From positions 1 to 34,119 of the forward strand of contig CANFCX010000015.1 of NCBI GenBank assembly GCA_947445225.1: 34,119 nt of DNA, read 5' to 3'. Below, one piece after another: positions 1 to 9,603 of this stretch (positions are counted from its first letter, which is position 1; each line of letters begins with the position of its first letter). The position numbers were made by a program, and so were the translations under genes. The notes beneath the pieces are model-generated. The model was given only the letters and a program-made list of their open reading frames with translations. It was not told the DNA's origin and ran no database searches. The DNA comes from Rhodospirillales bacterium (GTDB lineage Bacteria; Pseudomonadota; Alphaproteobacteria; CACIAM-22H2).

Positions 1-2
1 CG

Positions 3-49
3 GTGAACGTCCCTGGCTGGGTGAACTTGAGGATGCTATTGTCGGTCAC
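3..49 (-). CDS. IS256-family transposase, N-terminal fragment (runs off contig)
   Basis: GTG start preceded by AAAGGAG; peptide VTDNSILKFTQPGTF; same as right end. Confidence 0.6.
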   Translation of the reverse strand, partial: MTDNSILKFTQPGTF

Positions 50-148
50 GGCGTATCACTCCTTTGCTGGAGAAGTGGAGGCGTCGAACACCCCCACGAT
101 ACGCCGCCTTACCCCGTCACGCCGTCACCAACTTCCGCGCATAGCTCG
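3..148 (-). mobile_element. 5' end of an IS256/mutator-family insertion sequence (left copy, partial at contig edge)
   Basis: Reverse complement of 33974-34119; contains the start of an outward-reading ORF VTDNSILKFTQPGTF, resembling the N-terminus of IS256-family transposases. Confidence 0.75.
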
Positions 149-570
149 CAAAAGAGCCGCTCGTCATGCTCGCCCCAACTCACGCCCTTGCCCGTCTTGA
201 AAGCGGAAAGCGTCTTGGGTTCGTCGGCCCACATCGAGGAAACGATCTGCCAAGCGTACGGTAGGAAGACCGGGCTCAGATCGTCAGCAAGGACCGCCGC
301 CTGCTCCGGCGTCAGTTCGTACGTCTTGGATGTCGGATGATAGTCGACGTAGCCGCCGGCAACCTGGGAATTGAGCCACTCGCGGACGTACCGCTCCGCG
401 CAGCCGCTGCGCCTTGCGACCTCCTGTGAGTTCAAGGGCCCCGCACCTGCCATGGCCTTGTAGAGCCCGAGCTTGTCGCCGATGGCCACCATAACGCCGC
501 CGTACCCGGCTGAAATTTCTCCGATCAGGCGCCCGACAAGGGCGTCGAGCTTCTGCTGATTGACCGTCAT
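149..570 (-). pseudogene. SAM-dependent methyltransferase with N-terminal winged-helix-like region, 3' truncated by IS
   Basis: MTVNQQKLDALVGRLIGEISAGYGGVMVAIGDKLGLYKAMAG... up to GVSWGEHDERLFC, then the reading frame enters the IS repeat. Confidence 0.7.
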
Positions 571-698
571 TGTTCGCTCCATATCTTGCGTTTCCGCGCC
601 CTTTGCGCCGAAATCTGAGGCAGGATGGCGATTGGCTGATCGGTCCGGGAGTGCGAGATTGGTCAGCGACGGTTCGTTTGTGCCAAGGAGACCCTCCC

Positions 699-1730
699 AT
701 GTCGGCAACGACGCGGTCGCTGCACGTCAGCTTGGTCGCTATTCCCGAAGCGGTCATATCGACACTGAGCGGCATCTACGACGTGCTGGGCGCGTTCCGC
801 ATGTTCGGCCGCACCGAGCCGTCTCTTCCCCACGAGCCGCCGTTCATGATCGAGATCGTTGCGGCCGAGCGCGGCAGCGTGGCGCTGGCGAGCGGCATTC
901 CGGTGGAAGCCCGCCGCGCCGTCTCGGAGGTCAAGGCGACGGACATCATCATCGTGCCGTCGATCCTGCTTGGGACCGATGGCTGGACGCCCGGCCGCTA
1001 TCCCGAGATCGTCGATTGGGCCCGGCGCAGGCATGCCGAGGGTGCACTGCTCTGCTCGGCCTGCTCGGGCGTGTTCCTGCTTGCCGAGACAGGGCTGTTC
1101 GACGGCCAGCAGACGACCGTCCACTGGAGCTATGCCAACGCGTTCGCGCACGTGTTCCCGCGTGTGCCGCTGCGGCCTGACCGCGTGCTGGTGGTCTCGG
1201 GCGAGCGCGAGGAGCTCGTCACCTCGGGCGCTTCGATGACCTGGCATGACCTCGTGCTCTATCTGATCGCTCGGCATGTCGGCGCGACGGCAGCGCAGAC
1301 CCTGGCGCGCTTGTTCGCGCTGCAGTGGCATCACGACGGGCTCGCCCCCTATATCGTCTTCCAGGGCCGCGAGGATCACGGCGATGCCGCCGTTGCGGAT
1401 GCGCAATCCTGGCTCTCGACGCACTTCGCCGTAGCGAGCCCGGTCGAGGAGATGGTGCGGCGCTCGGGGCTCGCCGAGCGAACGTTCAAGCGGCGCTTCA
1501 CGAAGGCGACGGGCTTCGCGCCGATCGATTATGTCCAGCGCCTGCGCATCGAGGACGCTAAGCGTCGGCTCGAACGCACTGATGCGCCGGCCGACGAGAT
1601 CAGCTGGAGGGTCGGCTACGAGGACGCCGCCTTCTTCCGCCGGCTGTTCAAGCGAGTGACCGGGATGACCCCGGGCGTCTACCGCCGGCGCTTCCAGGTG
1701 CCGGCCTTTGCCCGTTCGAATAAAAAGTAG
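699..1730 (+). CDS. GlxA-family transcriptional regulator (DJ-1/PfpI-like domain + AraC HTH)
   Basis: ATG at 699 with AAGGAG upstream; C-terminal AraC HTH (SGLAERTFKRRFTKATGFAPIDYVQRLRIEDAKRRLE...GYEDAAFFRRLFKRVTGMTPGVYRRRF). Confidence 0.88.
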   Translation: MSATTRSLHVSLVAIPEAVISTLSGIYDVLGAFRMFGRTEPSLPHEPPFMIEIVAAERGSVALASGIPVEARRAVSEVKATDIIIVPSILLGTDGWTPGRYPEIVDWARRRHAEGALLCSACSGVFLLAETGLFDGQQTTVHWSYANAFAHVFPRVPLRPDRVLVVSGEREELVTSGASMTWHDLVLYLIARHVGATAAQTLARLFALQWHHDGLAPYIVFQGREDHGDAAVADAQSWLSTHFAVASPVEEMVRRSGLAERTFKRRFTKATGFAPIDYVQRLRIEDAKRRLERTDAPADEISWRVGYEDAAFFRRLFKRVTGMTPGVYRRRFQVPAFARSNKK

Positions 1731-2053
1731 AACGTTCGGTTGGAGTCATGACCGGCCCGTGCCTTTCTCCGCACGGTCGACGAGCGAGCCTACAAAGCAA
1801 TCTGCATTCCGCCGTAGTAGCTTCAGGTAGGAATCGACCCACAATCAATCGTAGTAGCTTTGACGGGCCTCGGATGCTTGCGGCGGCACGCGCGGCTCGG
1901 AAGTTAGAACGTCATAGCGTTCCAGCGGAGACGTAGTTATCAGTTTCATCTACGCTGGCGCGCCACAAATTTCGCCGATTGCGGTAGCGTCGCGCTGCCC
2001 TTGCCTTGGCCGGGGCGGCCGTCGCCAGTCTTCCGAAAGAGAGGCAGAGGCCG

Positions 2054-2935
2054 ATGAGAAAAGTCCTCGGTGTTCATAGCGCGCCAGCGCCGCATTGGGT
2101 TGGCGACGGATTCCCGGTGCGCTCGCTGTTTTCGCATCTCAGCCATGGCCGCCGCATGAGCCCGTTCCTGCTGCTCGATTACGCGGGGCCGGCGAATTTT
2201 CCGCCGGCGGAACGGCCGCGCGGCGTCGGCGTCCACCCCCACCGCGGATTCGAGACCGTCACCATCGTCTACCAGGGTGAGGTCGACCATCGCGATTCGG
2301 CGGGCAATGGTGGCCATATCGGTCCGGGCGACGTGCAGTGGATGACCGCCGCCTCGGGCATCCTGCATGAAGAATTTCACTCCCAAGCCTTCACCCGGCG
2401 CGGCGGCACGCTCGAGATGGTCCAGCTTTGGGTCAATCTCCCGGCCAAGGACAAAGGCGCGCCGCCCGGCTATCAGGGTTTGCTCGATCGGGACATTCCG
2501 GCTGTGAATCTACCCGGTGAGGCCGGCCGGGTGCGTGTCATCGCCGGCACCTTCGCCGGGCGAAAGGGACCGGCGCGGACCTTCACCCCGATCGAGGTCT
2601 GGGATTTGCGCCTTAATGCTGGCCAATCCCTGTCTCTCGATCTTCCCGACGGTCACAACACAAACGTTGTTGTCCTGCGCGGCGATGTTCGAATCAATAA
2701 CACCGAGGTCGTGCGCGCGGCGCAATTTGCGATTCTCGACCGCAATGGCGGCGAAGCGACGCTGACGGCGGACTCCGATTCCACCATTCTGATTCTGAGC
2801 GGGGCGCCGATCGACGAACCGGTCGTCATGCACGGGCCATTCGTCATGAATACCGCGGACGAAATCCGGAAAGCGATCGACGACTTTCAGATGGGGCGGT
2901 TTGGCACGATGACTGAACTGACCGAGGCCCGGTGA
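2054..2935 (+). CDS. Pirin family protein
   Basis: Pirin cupin motifs: LLLDYAGPANFPP, GVGVHPHRGFETVTIVYQGEVDHRDSAGNGG, GDVQWMTAASGILHEEF. Confidence 0.9.
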   Translation: MRKVLGVHSAPAPHWVGDGFPVRSLFSHLSHGRRMSPFLLLDYAGPANFPPAERPRGVGVHPHRGFETVTIVYQGEVDHRDSAGNGGHIGPGDVQWMTAASGILHEEFHSQAFTRRGGTLEMVQLWVNLPAKDKGAPPGYQGLLDRDIPAVNLPGEAGRVRVIAGTFAGRKGPARTFTPIEVWDLRLNAGQSLSLDLPDGHNTNVVVLRGDVRINNTEVVRAAQFAILDRNGGEATLTADSDSTILILSGAPIDEPVVMHGPFVMNTADEIRKAIDDFQMGRFGTMTELTEAR

Positions 2936-2961
2936 GGGAGCATCCCTCGTCGCGAACCCGA

Positions 2962-4197
2962 TCAGGGCATGCGGGCGTCTGTCAGATCGGCCCCGGTCAG
3001 GTCGGCGCCGGAGAGGTTGGCGCCGGTCAGATTGGCCCCAACCAGTTTAGCGCCCGCGAGATCGGCGCCGGAAAGATCGACATCGGTAAGATCGGCGCCG
3101 CTGAGATTGGTGGGCCACAGGCGGCCGCTGGGTTTGCCGTCGGGCTGCTTCAAATCCACCGAGCCAAAGCGCGCCCGCGACAATTTCGCCCCCGCGAGTT
3201 TGGCGCCCGAAAGATCCGCGCCGCCGAAATCGGTCGCGATCGCGGAGGCTCCGCGGAAATCCGCGCCGGCACAGCCGGTCAAAACGAACAGGCAATCGGC
3301 AAGCCGGGCGCCCGCCAACACGGCCTTGCCGAGATCGGCGCCGGAAAGATCGGCGCCGGACAAATCCATCAGGCTGAGATCGCGGCCGGCGAGGCGCGCC
3401 CGCGCACCCTTGCGGCCGCTGGTAACGATCCACTGCTCATGACCGGTCAAGGCCGAGCGGATATCGGGCGGTAAACTTCCCAGATTTTGCATCATGATGG
3501 CGCCGGCGAACGAGGCACTGGACAGGTCCACCCGCTCCAGCACGGCGCCGCGCAATACCGCGCCGCGGAAATCGGCACCCTTAACCGTGGCGCCGGTCAG
3601 ATCGGCGCCGGTCAGATTGGCGCCTTGCAGTTTGGCTGACGCCAAATTCGCCTCGGTCAGATCGGCGCCCGTCAGATCGGTCCCACGCATCTTGGCCGAT
3701 GCGAAATCGGCACCGCCCGCCGCCGCACTGTTCAGTCTGGCTTGGGAAAGGTCGGCATGGGCGAAACTCGTGCGCGTCACCATCATCTTGTCGAGGCGGA
3801 GCCCGGATGTACTCGAGCGCGCCGTCGCCGCCTGCTGCGTCGGCCCATCGCCGTAATGCATTATGCTCGGCCGCAAATCGGCCTCGCGCAGATCCGCCAT
3901 GAATAATTTGGCAAAGCGCAGCTGCGCCGCGCGCAGATCGGCGCGGTAGAGATTGGCCGATGAAAGATCGGCGTTATCGAGATTGGCCGCGAATAGATCG
4001 GCAAAACGCAGATCCGCCGACGTCAACGTGGCGTCGCTCAAATTCGCGCCCGAAAGGATGACCATGGACAATTTCGCATAGGGCCGCGTCCAGCCGGCCA
4101 GGTTTGCGCTTTTCAAACTGGCGCGGGTGCCATCGCGATGGCCCGCCAGGAACCGCTCGTGTCGGCGCAGAATTTCTTCCAACTGCTTGGGGTTCAC
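2962..4197 (-). CDS. Pentapeptide repeat-containing protein
   Basis: Long runs of A(D/N)L-type pentapeptides ([13 protein letters not shown]...). Confidence 0.9.
   Translation of the reverse strand: MNPKQLEEILRRHERFLAGHRDGTRASLKSANLAGWTRPYAKLSMVILSGANLSDATLTSADLRFADLFAANLDNADLSSANLYRADLRAAQLRFAKLFMADLREADLRPSIMHYGDGPTQQAATARSSTSGLRLDKMMVTRTSFAHADLSQARLNSAAAGGADFASAKMRGTDLTGADLTEANLASAKLQGANLTGADLTGATVKGADFRGAVLRGAVLERVDLSSASFAGAIMMQNLGSLPPDIRSALTGHEQWIVTSGRKGARARLAGRDLSLMDLSGADLSGADLGKAVLAGARLADCLFVLTGCAGADFRGASAIATDFGGADLSGAKLAGAKLSRARFGSVDLKQPDGKPSGRLWPTNLSGADLTDVDLSGADLAGAKLVGANLTGANLSGADLTGADLTDARMP
2970..3690. repeat. Degenerate tandem 15-bp DNA repeats encoding pentapeptides
   Basis: Recurring 'gatcggcgccggtcag/aag' units; coding-level repetition. 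Confidence 0.6.
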
Positions 4198-4319
4198 CGC
4201 CGACCTAACTTCCCTTCTCTCACCCCGGTTTCGCTTTCAAACAACAACGAGCCGGTCGCCAACAACGCGCCCGCGCACGGTCGACCCCAGACGCTGCGCC
4301 CAAACGCATAGAGGGACCG

Positions 4320-4396
4320 TGGCGTCCCCGGCGGGATTCGAACCCACGACCCCAGGATTAGGAATCCTGTGCTCTATCCTACTGAGCTACGGGGAC
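4320..4396 (-). tRNA. tRNA-Arg (anticodon CCT), CCA encoded
   Basis: Reverse complement GTCCCCGTAGCTCAGTAGGATAGAGCACAGGATTCCTAATCCTGGGGTCGTGGGTTCGAATCCCGCCGGGGACGCCA folds as cloverleaf; loop TTCCTAA. Confidence 0.96.
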
Positions 4397-4536
4397 CCTG
4401 AATTACCTTATACAGCGACTACCGTCGGCGCCCAAGCCTGGCGAAAGGCGGTAGCCGAAGGCCGGGCGTTCATTCATACAAGCGAATTCGGGTAGAGTCA
4501 TTCGATCGAAAGAGGCCGTTCGATACCGTCGCCGCC

Positions 4537-6429
4537 ATGATCCGCATCGAAAACGTGACCTATCGCGTCGGTGGCCGCACCCTGTTCGATGGCGCGGACG
4601 CCATGATCGGCTCAGGTTGGCATGTCGGCCTCGTTGGCCGCAACGGCGCCGGAAAATCGACCCTGTTGAGGCTGTTGTTGGGCGAATTGCAGCCCGATGG
4701 CGGCGACATTGGGCTGCCGAAGGCCGCCCGCCTTGGCATGGTCGCCCAGGAAGCGCCTGGGGGCGAACAGACGCCGCTCGACTTCGTCGTTGCCGCCGAC
4801 CGCGAACGCGCCGCCCTTCTGGCCGAACGCGAAGAACCTCACGACCCGCACCGCATCGCCGAAATCGAGGCGCGGCTCGCGGAAATCGCGGCGCATTCGG
4901 CGCCCGCCCGCGCCGCCACGATTCTCGCCGGGCTCGGCTTCGACGCGGCCGCGCAGACCCGCCCGCTGGCCTCGTTCGCGGGCGGCTGGCGGATGCGCGC
5001 CGCGCTCGCCGCCGTCCTTTTCTCGGAGCCGGATGTGCTGCTTCTCGACGAGCCCACCAACCACCTCGATTTCGAGGCGACGATCTGGCTCGAAAGCCAT
5101 CTCAAATCCTATGCGCGCACGATGATCGTGGTGAGCCATGACCGCAGGCTGCTCAACGAAGTCGTGGACCGCATCGTTCACCTCGAATCCGGACGGCTCA
5201 CCCTTTATCCGGGCGGTTACGACTCCTTCGAGCGCATCCGCCGGGAACGGCTGGCGCTCAACGCCTCGATGCGGGCCAAACAGGAGGCGCAGCGGCGGCA
5301 TATCCAGTCTTTCGTCGACCGCTTCCGCGCCAAGGCCAGCAAGGCGACCCAGGCGCAAAGCCGAATGAAAGCCCTCGCGCGCATGGAACCGATCGCGGAA
5401 GCCGCGGCGGTTGGAGGCAGTATCGATTTCGCCTTTCCCGAGCCCGAGCCGGCGGCGCCGCCCCTGATCGCCATGGAGGGTGTGGTGGGTGGTTATGCCG
5501 CCGACCTGCCGGTGTTGCGCCGGCTCGATCTGCGCCTGGACGCGGATGACCGCATCGCCCTGATCGGCGCCAACGGCAATGGCAAATCGACCTTCGCCAA
5601 GCTCGTTGCCGGCAGGCTGGCCCCGCTTTCCGGCCGGCTATTTCGTTCCCCAAAATTGACGGTTGGTTTCTTCGCTCAACACCAAATCGAGGATCTGCGC
5701 CCGCAATGGTCGAGCTTCGCCCATCTTGAAGCCGTGATGCCGGGCGCCCGCCAGGATGCGATAAGGGCGTGGCTCGGTCGCTTCGGCCTGTCACAGGAAA
5801 AGGCGGAGATACCCGCCGCGTCCTTGTCGGGCGGAGAAAAATCGCGCCTGGCATTCGCGCTGCTGGCCCGCGCTTCTCCCAATCTTCTTATCCTGGACGA
5901 GCCGACCAACCACCTCGATATCGATTCGCGCGAGGCGCTGGCTCAGGCTTTGAACGACTTTTCCGGTGCCGTGCTCCTGATCACACATGACTGGCATTTG
6001 ATCGAGGCGACCTGCGACCGGCTCTGGCTGGTCGCCGATGGCGCTGTCAGTCCCTTTGACGGGGATCTCGACGATTACCGGCGCCTGCTTCTCGATAAGG
6101 CTCGGCGCCCTGCCGACAATCCCTCAGCTCGCGGCACGCCGAGCGGAAGAAAGGAGAACCGTCGCGAAGCCGCCGAGAATCGGGCGCGGCTTGCCCCCTT
6201 ACGCAAAGCCACGCGGGATGCCGAAGCGGCGATCGCCACCCTGACCCAGGAACGCAAGGCCATCGAAACCGCGCTCGCCGATCCGAGGATTTACAATGGC
6301 GGCCAGGCGGAAACGACTTCCAGGCTCAAGCGGCGCGCCGCACTCGACCGCGAAATCGCCGCCGCCGAACGCCTGTGGCTGGAAGCCGCCGAGGCGTTGG
6401 AAGCCGCGCAAGCTTCGAGCGAGGGATAA
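4537..6429 (+). CDS. ABC-F family ATP-binding cassette protein
   Basis: Two ABC domains with Walker A (GRNGAGKST, GANGNGKST), Walker B (LLLDEPTNHLD, LILDEPTNHLD), no TM segments. Confidence 0.93.
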   Translation: MIRIENVTYRVGGRTLFDGADAMIGSGWHVGLVGRNGAGKSTLLRLLLGELQPDGGDIGLPKAARLGMVAQEAPGGEQTPLDFVVAADRERAALLAEREEPHDPHRIAEIEARLAEIAAHSAPARAATILAGLGFDAAAQTRPLASFAGGWRMRAALAAVLFSEPDVLLLDEPTNHLDFEATIWLESHLKSYARTMIVVSHDRRLLNEVVDRIVHLESGRLTLYPGGYDSFERIRRERLALNASMRAKQEAQRRHIQSFVDRFRAKASKATQAQSRMKALARMEPIAEAAAVGGSIDFAFPEPEPAAPPLIAMEGVVGGYAADLPVLRRLDLRLDADDRIALIGANGNGKSTFAKLVAGRLAPLSGRLFRSPKLTVGFFAQHQIEDLRPQWSSFAHLEAVMPGARQDAIRAWLGRFGLSQEKAEIPAASLSGGEKSRLAFALLARASPNLLILDEPTNHLDIDSREALAQALNDFSGAVLLITHDWHLIEATCDRLWLVADGAVSPFDGDLDDYRRLLLDKARRPADNPSARGTPSGRKENRREAAENRARLAPLRKATRDAEAAIATLTQERKAIETALADPRIYNGGQAETTSRLKRRAALDREIAAAERLWLEAAEALEAAQASSEG

Positions 6430-7194
6430 ATGAGCAACGGCTTCAAGGATCACTTCTCGGGCCACGCCGCGCAATACGCCGAGGCCCGCCCCATTTACCC
6501 GCCCAGCCTCGCCCAGGTACTGGCCGAACGCGCCGGGGGCCACGGCCTGGCGCTCGATTGCGGCTGCGGCTCTGGGCAGCTTTCCCTGTTGCTCGCGGAG
6601 CATTTCGGGCGGGTGGTCGCGACCGATGCCAGCGCCGAACAAATCGCCAATGCCTTCCCGCACCCCCGCGTCACCTATCGCGTCGCGGCGGCCGAGCACA
6701 GCGGTCTGCCGGACGGCAGCGCCGATTTGGTGGTTGCGGCGCAGGCCGCCCATTGGTTCGATCTGCCGGCCTTTTGGCGCGAAGTCACCCGCGTGGCCCA
6801 GCCGGGCGGCCTTGTCGCCCTTGTCGGTTATGGCCTTCTGAAGATCGCCGATGATCTGGATCCCGCGATCGACGAGTTATATCAATCGACACTTGAGGCG
6901 TATTGGCCGCCGGAACGGCGGATCGTCGAATCCGGCTATCGGTTCATCGATTTTCCGTTTGCCGAGTTACCCGCCCCCGCGGTGGAGATGACCACCCAGT
7001 GGTCGCTGCCTCAGCTTATCCGCTATCTGTCCACATGGTCGGCGATCAAAGCCATGGAAAAGGCCACCGGCGGCTCACCGCTTCCGGCCCTTGCCGAGCG
7101 ACTTGCTGTGCCCTGGGGTTCACCCGACAAAAAAAGATTGGTGCGCTGGCCGCTCGCGCTGCGGCTTGGTCGAGCGGGGTCAGCCCGCATTTGA
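6430..7194 (+). CDS. Class I SAM-dependent methyltransferase
   Basis: Motif I ALDCGCGSGQLSLLLAEHF; ATG immediately follows the ABC-F stop codon. Confidence 0.85.
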   Translation: MSNGFKDHFSGHAAQYAEARPIYPPSLAQVLAERAGGHGLALDCGCGSGQLSLLLAEHFGRVVATDASAEQIANAFPHPRVTYRVAAAEHSGLPDGSADLVVAAQAAHWFDLPAFWREVTRVAQPGGLVALVGYGLLKIADDLDPAIDELYQSTLEAYWPPERRIVESGYRFIDFPFAELPAPAVEMTTQWSLPQLIRYLSTWSAIKAMEKATGGSPLPALAERLAVPWGSPDKKRLVRWPLALRLGRAGSARI

Positions 7195-7231
7195 TCGCCC
7201 GAGCAGGTTTGGACCCGGCAACCGACCGAGT

Positions 7232-8322
7232 CTAGGGCAGCGCTTTGACGCCGAATGCGTGGGTGGCGTCGCCGCCAATTCCGCTATGGCTCAACGGACG
7301 AAAACGCGAGATCCAGGCGACCAACCTCGGGTCCTTGAACCGGGCATAATAAGGCTCCGCCCATACGATCATATGGCCGCCGAATTTTCCGCCGGTCCAA
7401 TCTTGCTTGGCTCCGGTCAAGCGCTCGAAATGCCTTGGGTCGTCGAGGCTTTCGATGACGCGCGCCGCCAAGCGATGCAGCGCGCCGCCGGCTTCGCCAT
7501 ACAAATCGAGCCCGTTGGCGGCGCCCATCTCCGCCAGCATGATCAACGGCTCCAGCGAGAAGACGTGGTAGTGGCGGGCCTTGCTCTTCCGCGCAACCTC
7601 CAACGGCAAAGTACCGTCGGCCTGAATCTGGGTCAGGGCGAAGCGGTACTTCGCGACCGCCCAATCGAACAAACTGCCATCATTGCCGACGATGGCCGCC
7701 GCGCCGACCGCGAGGGCCGCCCAATAGACGTGGTTGTTTTCGGAATCCTTGCCCTTCTTGGTGTCGTAATCGGCGACCACCTTGCCGGCAAGACGCCCAA
7801 TCCAGGCTTCGACGGCCTGTTTTCGTTCCGACGCCAGACCCGGCGCCTCGCGAATTTTGAGATAGGCGAGCGCGATCGTGGCCAGCGACCATTTGCGCTC
7901 GTAGCCGCCCTGATTCGTGACGTCGCCGAGCAGCCCATCGCCCACTGCCCAACCATGCAACCAATCGAGCGCACAGGACGCCGCCGCTCCGTCCGCCGGT
8001 TTGGCGCGGACATAAGCGTCGCTCATGGCGGCGAGGCCGGCCGTGAGGGTGTTGAAGGGTTTGGACGCGGCCTGATAACGAGCATAGGCCGCCGGATCGA
8101 CGATGGAGGAATTGCCGTCGCTGTAGAACCCCTCGAGCCTGATGTCGCGAACCGGCGCCGGCGCCGCCTTGCAGACCGAGGGCTTGGCGGGCTTTCCCAT
8201 TTCCAGGCGCCGCGCCTCCACGTCGAAGAGCGGCTTCAGATCGCCGGCCGCGCGGCCGAGGCGGAGAGTCCACCGATGAGGCCGACGACCGCCAGAGAAC
8301 GCAGCATGGGCGTCCGACTCAT
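7232..8322 (-). CDS. Alginate lyase family protein (PL5/AlgL-like); N-terminal signal peptide in a different frame
   Basis: NNHVYWAALAV, LFDWAVAKYRFALTQIQADGTLPLE, ARHYHVFSLEPLIMLAEMGAANGLDLYGE match the PL5 AlgL pattern; MSRTPMLRSLAVVGLIGGLSASA encoded one frame off just upstream. Confidence 0.8.
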
Positions 8323-8336
8323 GCACAAGACTCGCG

Positions 8337-9116
8337 CTACCGCCGGGCCACCAGCAGCTTCTTGACCTCGGCGATGGCCTTCGCCGGGTTCAGGCCCTTG
8401 GGGCATGTCTTCGTGCAATTCATGATGGTGTGGCAGCGATAGAGCCGAAACGGGTCTTCCAGCTCGTCGAGGCGCTCGCCGGTCGTCTCGTCCCGGGTTT
8501 CGGCGATCCAGCGATAGGCCTGGAGCAGGATCGCCGGGCCGAGATAACGGTCGCCATTCCACCAATAACTGGGGCACGAGGTGGAGCAGCAGAAACACAG
8601 GATACATTCCCACAGCCCGTCGAGCTTGGCGCGCTCCTCCGGCGATTGCCTTCGCTCGCGGTCGGGGGGCGGCGGCGAATCGGCGCGGAGCCAGGGTTTG
8701 ATCGAGGTGTATTGGGCATAGGGCACCGCCAAATCCGGCACCAAATCCTTCACGACCGGCATATGCGGCAAGGGGTAGATGCGTACCTCGCCCTTCACCT
8801 CGTCGATCGGCTTGAGGCACGCAAGCGTGTTGGTGCCGTCGATGTTCATGGCACAGCTGCCGCAGATTCCCTCGCGGCAGGAACGACGGAAAGCGAGCGT
8901 CGAATCGACCTCGTTTTTGATCTTGATGATGGCGTCCAGCACCATCGGCCCGCAGGCGGCGAGATCGATTTCATAACGATCGAGCCGGGGATTTTCCCCG
9001 CTATCGGGCTCCCACCGATAGACCGCGAAGGTTTTCGGGCGCTTTGCCTTGGCGACGGCGGGCCAGGATTTACCCGGCTTGACCTTTGAATTCGCGGGAA
9101 GGGTGAATTGGGCCAT
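8337..9116 (-). CDS. sdhB: Succinate dehydrogenase iron-sulfur subunit
   Basis: [59 protein letters not shown]. Confidence 0.97.
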   Translation of the reverse strand: MAQFTLPANSKVKPGKSWPAVAKAKRPKTFAVYRWEPDSGENPRLDRYEIDLAACGPMVLDAIIKIKNEVDSTLAFRRSCREGICGSCAMNIDGTNTLACLKPIDEVKGEVRIYPLPHMPVVKDLVPDLAVPYAQYTSIKPWLRADSPPPPDRERRQSPEERAKLDGLWECILCFCCSTSCPSYWWNGDRYLGPAILLQAYRWIAETRDETTGERLDELEDPFRLYRCHTIMNCTKTCPKGLNPAKAIAEVKKLLVARR

Positions 9117-9151
9117 GGATCGATCTGGTCTGTTGCGATCGGTGAATTGTC

Positions 9152-9379
9152 TCAGGCGGCGAATTTGGCGATTTCAACTTCACTGCCATGCGCCAGGATG
9201 CGCTCCGCCTGATCGTAGAGAACCTGTGCGGTCGCGGCAGCGAATTTTTCCTCACCGCATTGCGGGCACACATCGGCTGGCACGTCCCGGATTGCCGCCA
9301 CATGGCCGTCGCGTTCGACGACGTAGGTCGCGCGGCCCGGCTTCACCGTTTCACTCTTGCACGCAAAGCAATGCATCAT
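9152..9379 (-). CDS. YgiT-type zinc finger protein (MqsA-like antitoxin)
   Basis: [43 protein letters not shown]; two CxxC motifs; 75 aa. Confidence 0.85.
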   Translation of the reverse strand: MMHCFACKSETVKPGRATYVVERDGHVAAIRDVPADVCPQCGEEKFAAATAQVLYDQAERILAHGSEVEIAKFAA

Positions 9380-9603
9380 CGTCTACGCCGAAATCCAGCG
9401 TTCCATTCGTCGGGATTGGGATAGTACACCGTCTTTACATTGCATTCAGCAGTCAACGGCTTTCGGCTCACCACGACATGCAATGCCCGCCCCTCCGGGA
9501 AGCCGAGGAGGACGCAGACATCCTCACCAACGTCACTACGCTCCTCGACAACCTCGCCCTCTGACCCGATCTCGAATACCGCCGAAGGCCGAATCGCTCC
9601 CCT
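9376..9603 (-). pseudogene. DUF4258-like toxin, apparently N-terminally truncated
   Basis: [66 protein letters not shown] resembles the DUF4258 C-terminal two-thirds; the frame upstream is antisense-free sdhA 3' coding sequence; ATGA overlap with the YgiT gene. Confidence 0.65.

Noticed and set aside
1813-1860. 11-bp direct repeat cgtagtagctt (1813, 1850) and nearby gaacg-tcatag-cgttc dyad (1907-1922)
   Set aside because: Short, isolated, no adjacent gene logic; likely chance or decayed intergenic sequence
2970-3690. Possible CRISPR-like or satellite array
   Set aside because: Repeat period is about 15 bp, contiguous and in-frame with pentapeptides; no spacers
2932-3856. Plus-strand repetitive ORFs (QIGAGQ.../RSAPVRSAP...)
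   Set aside because: Antisense readings of the pentapeptide-repeat gene; periodicity derives from the 15-bp coding repeats
4320-4396. tRNA-Arg as integration site of a genomic island
   Set aside because: No integrase and no 3'-end tRNA duplication seen in the window
7091-8365. 424-aa plus-strand ORF
   Set aside because: Antisense to the PL5 lyase gene; no domain signal
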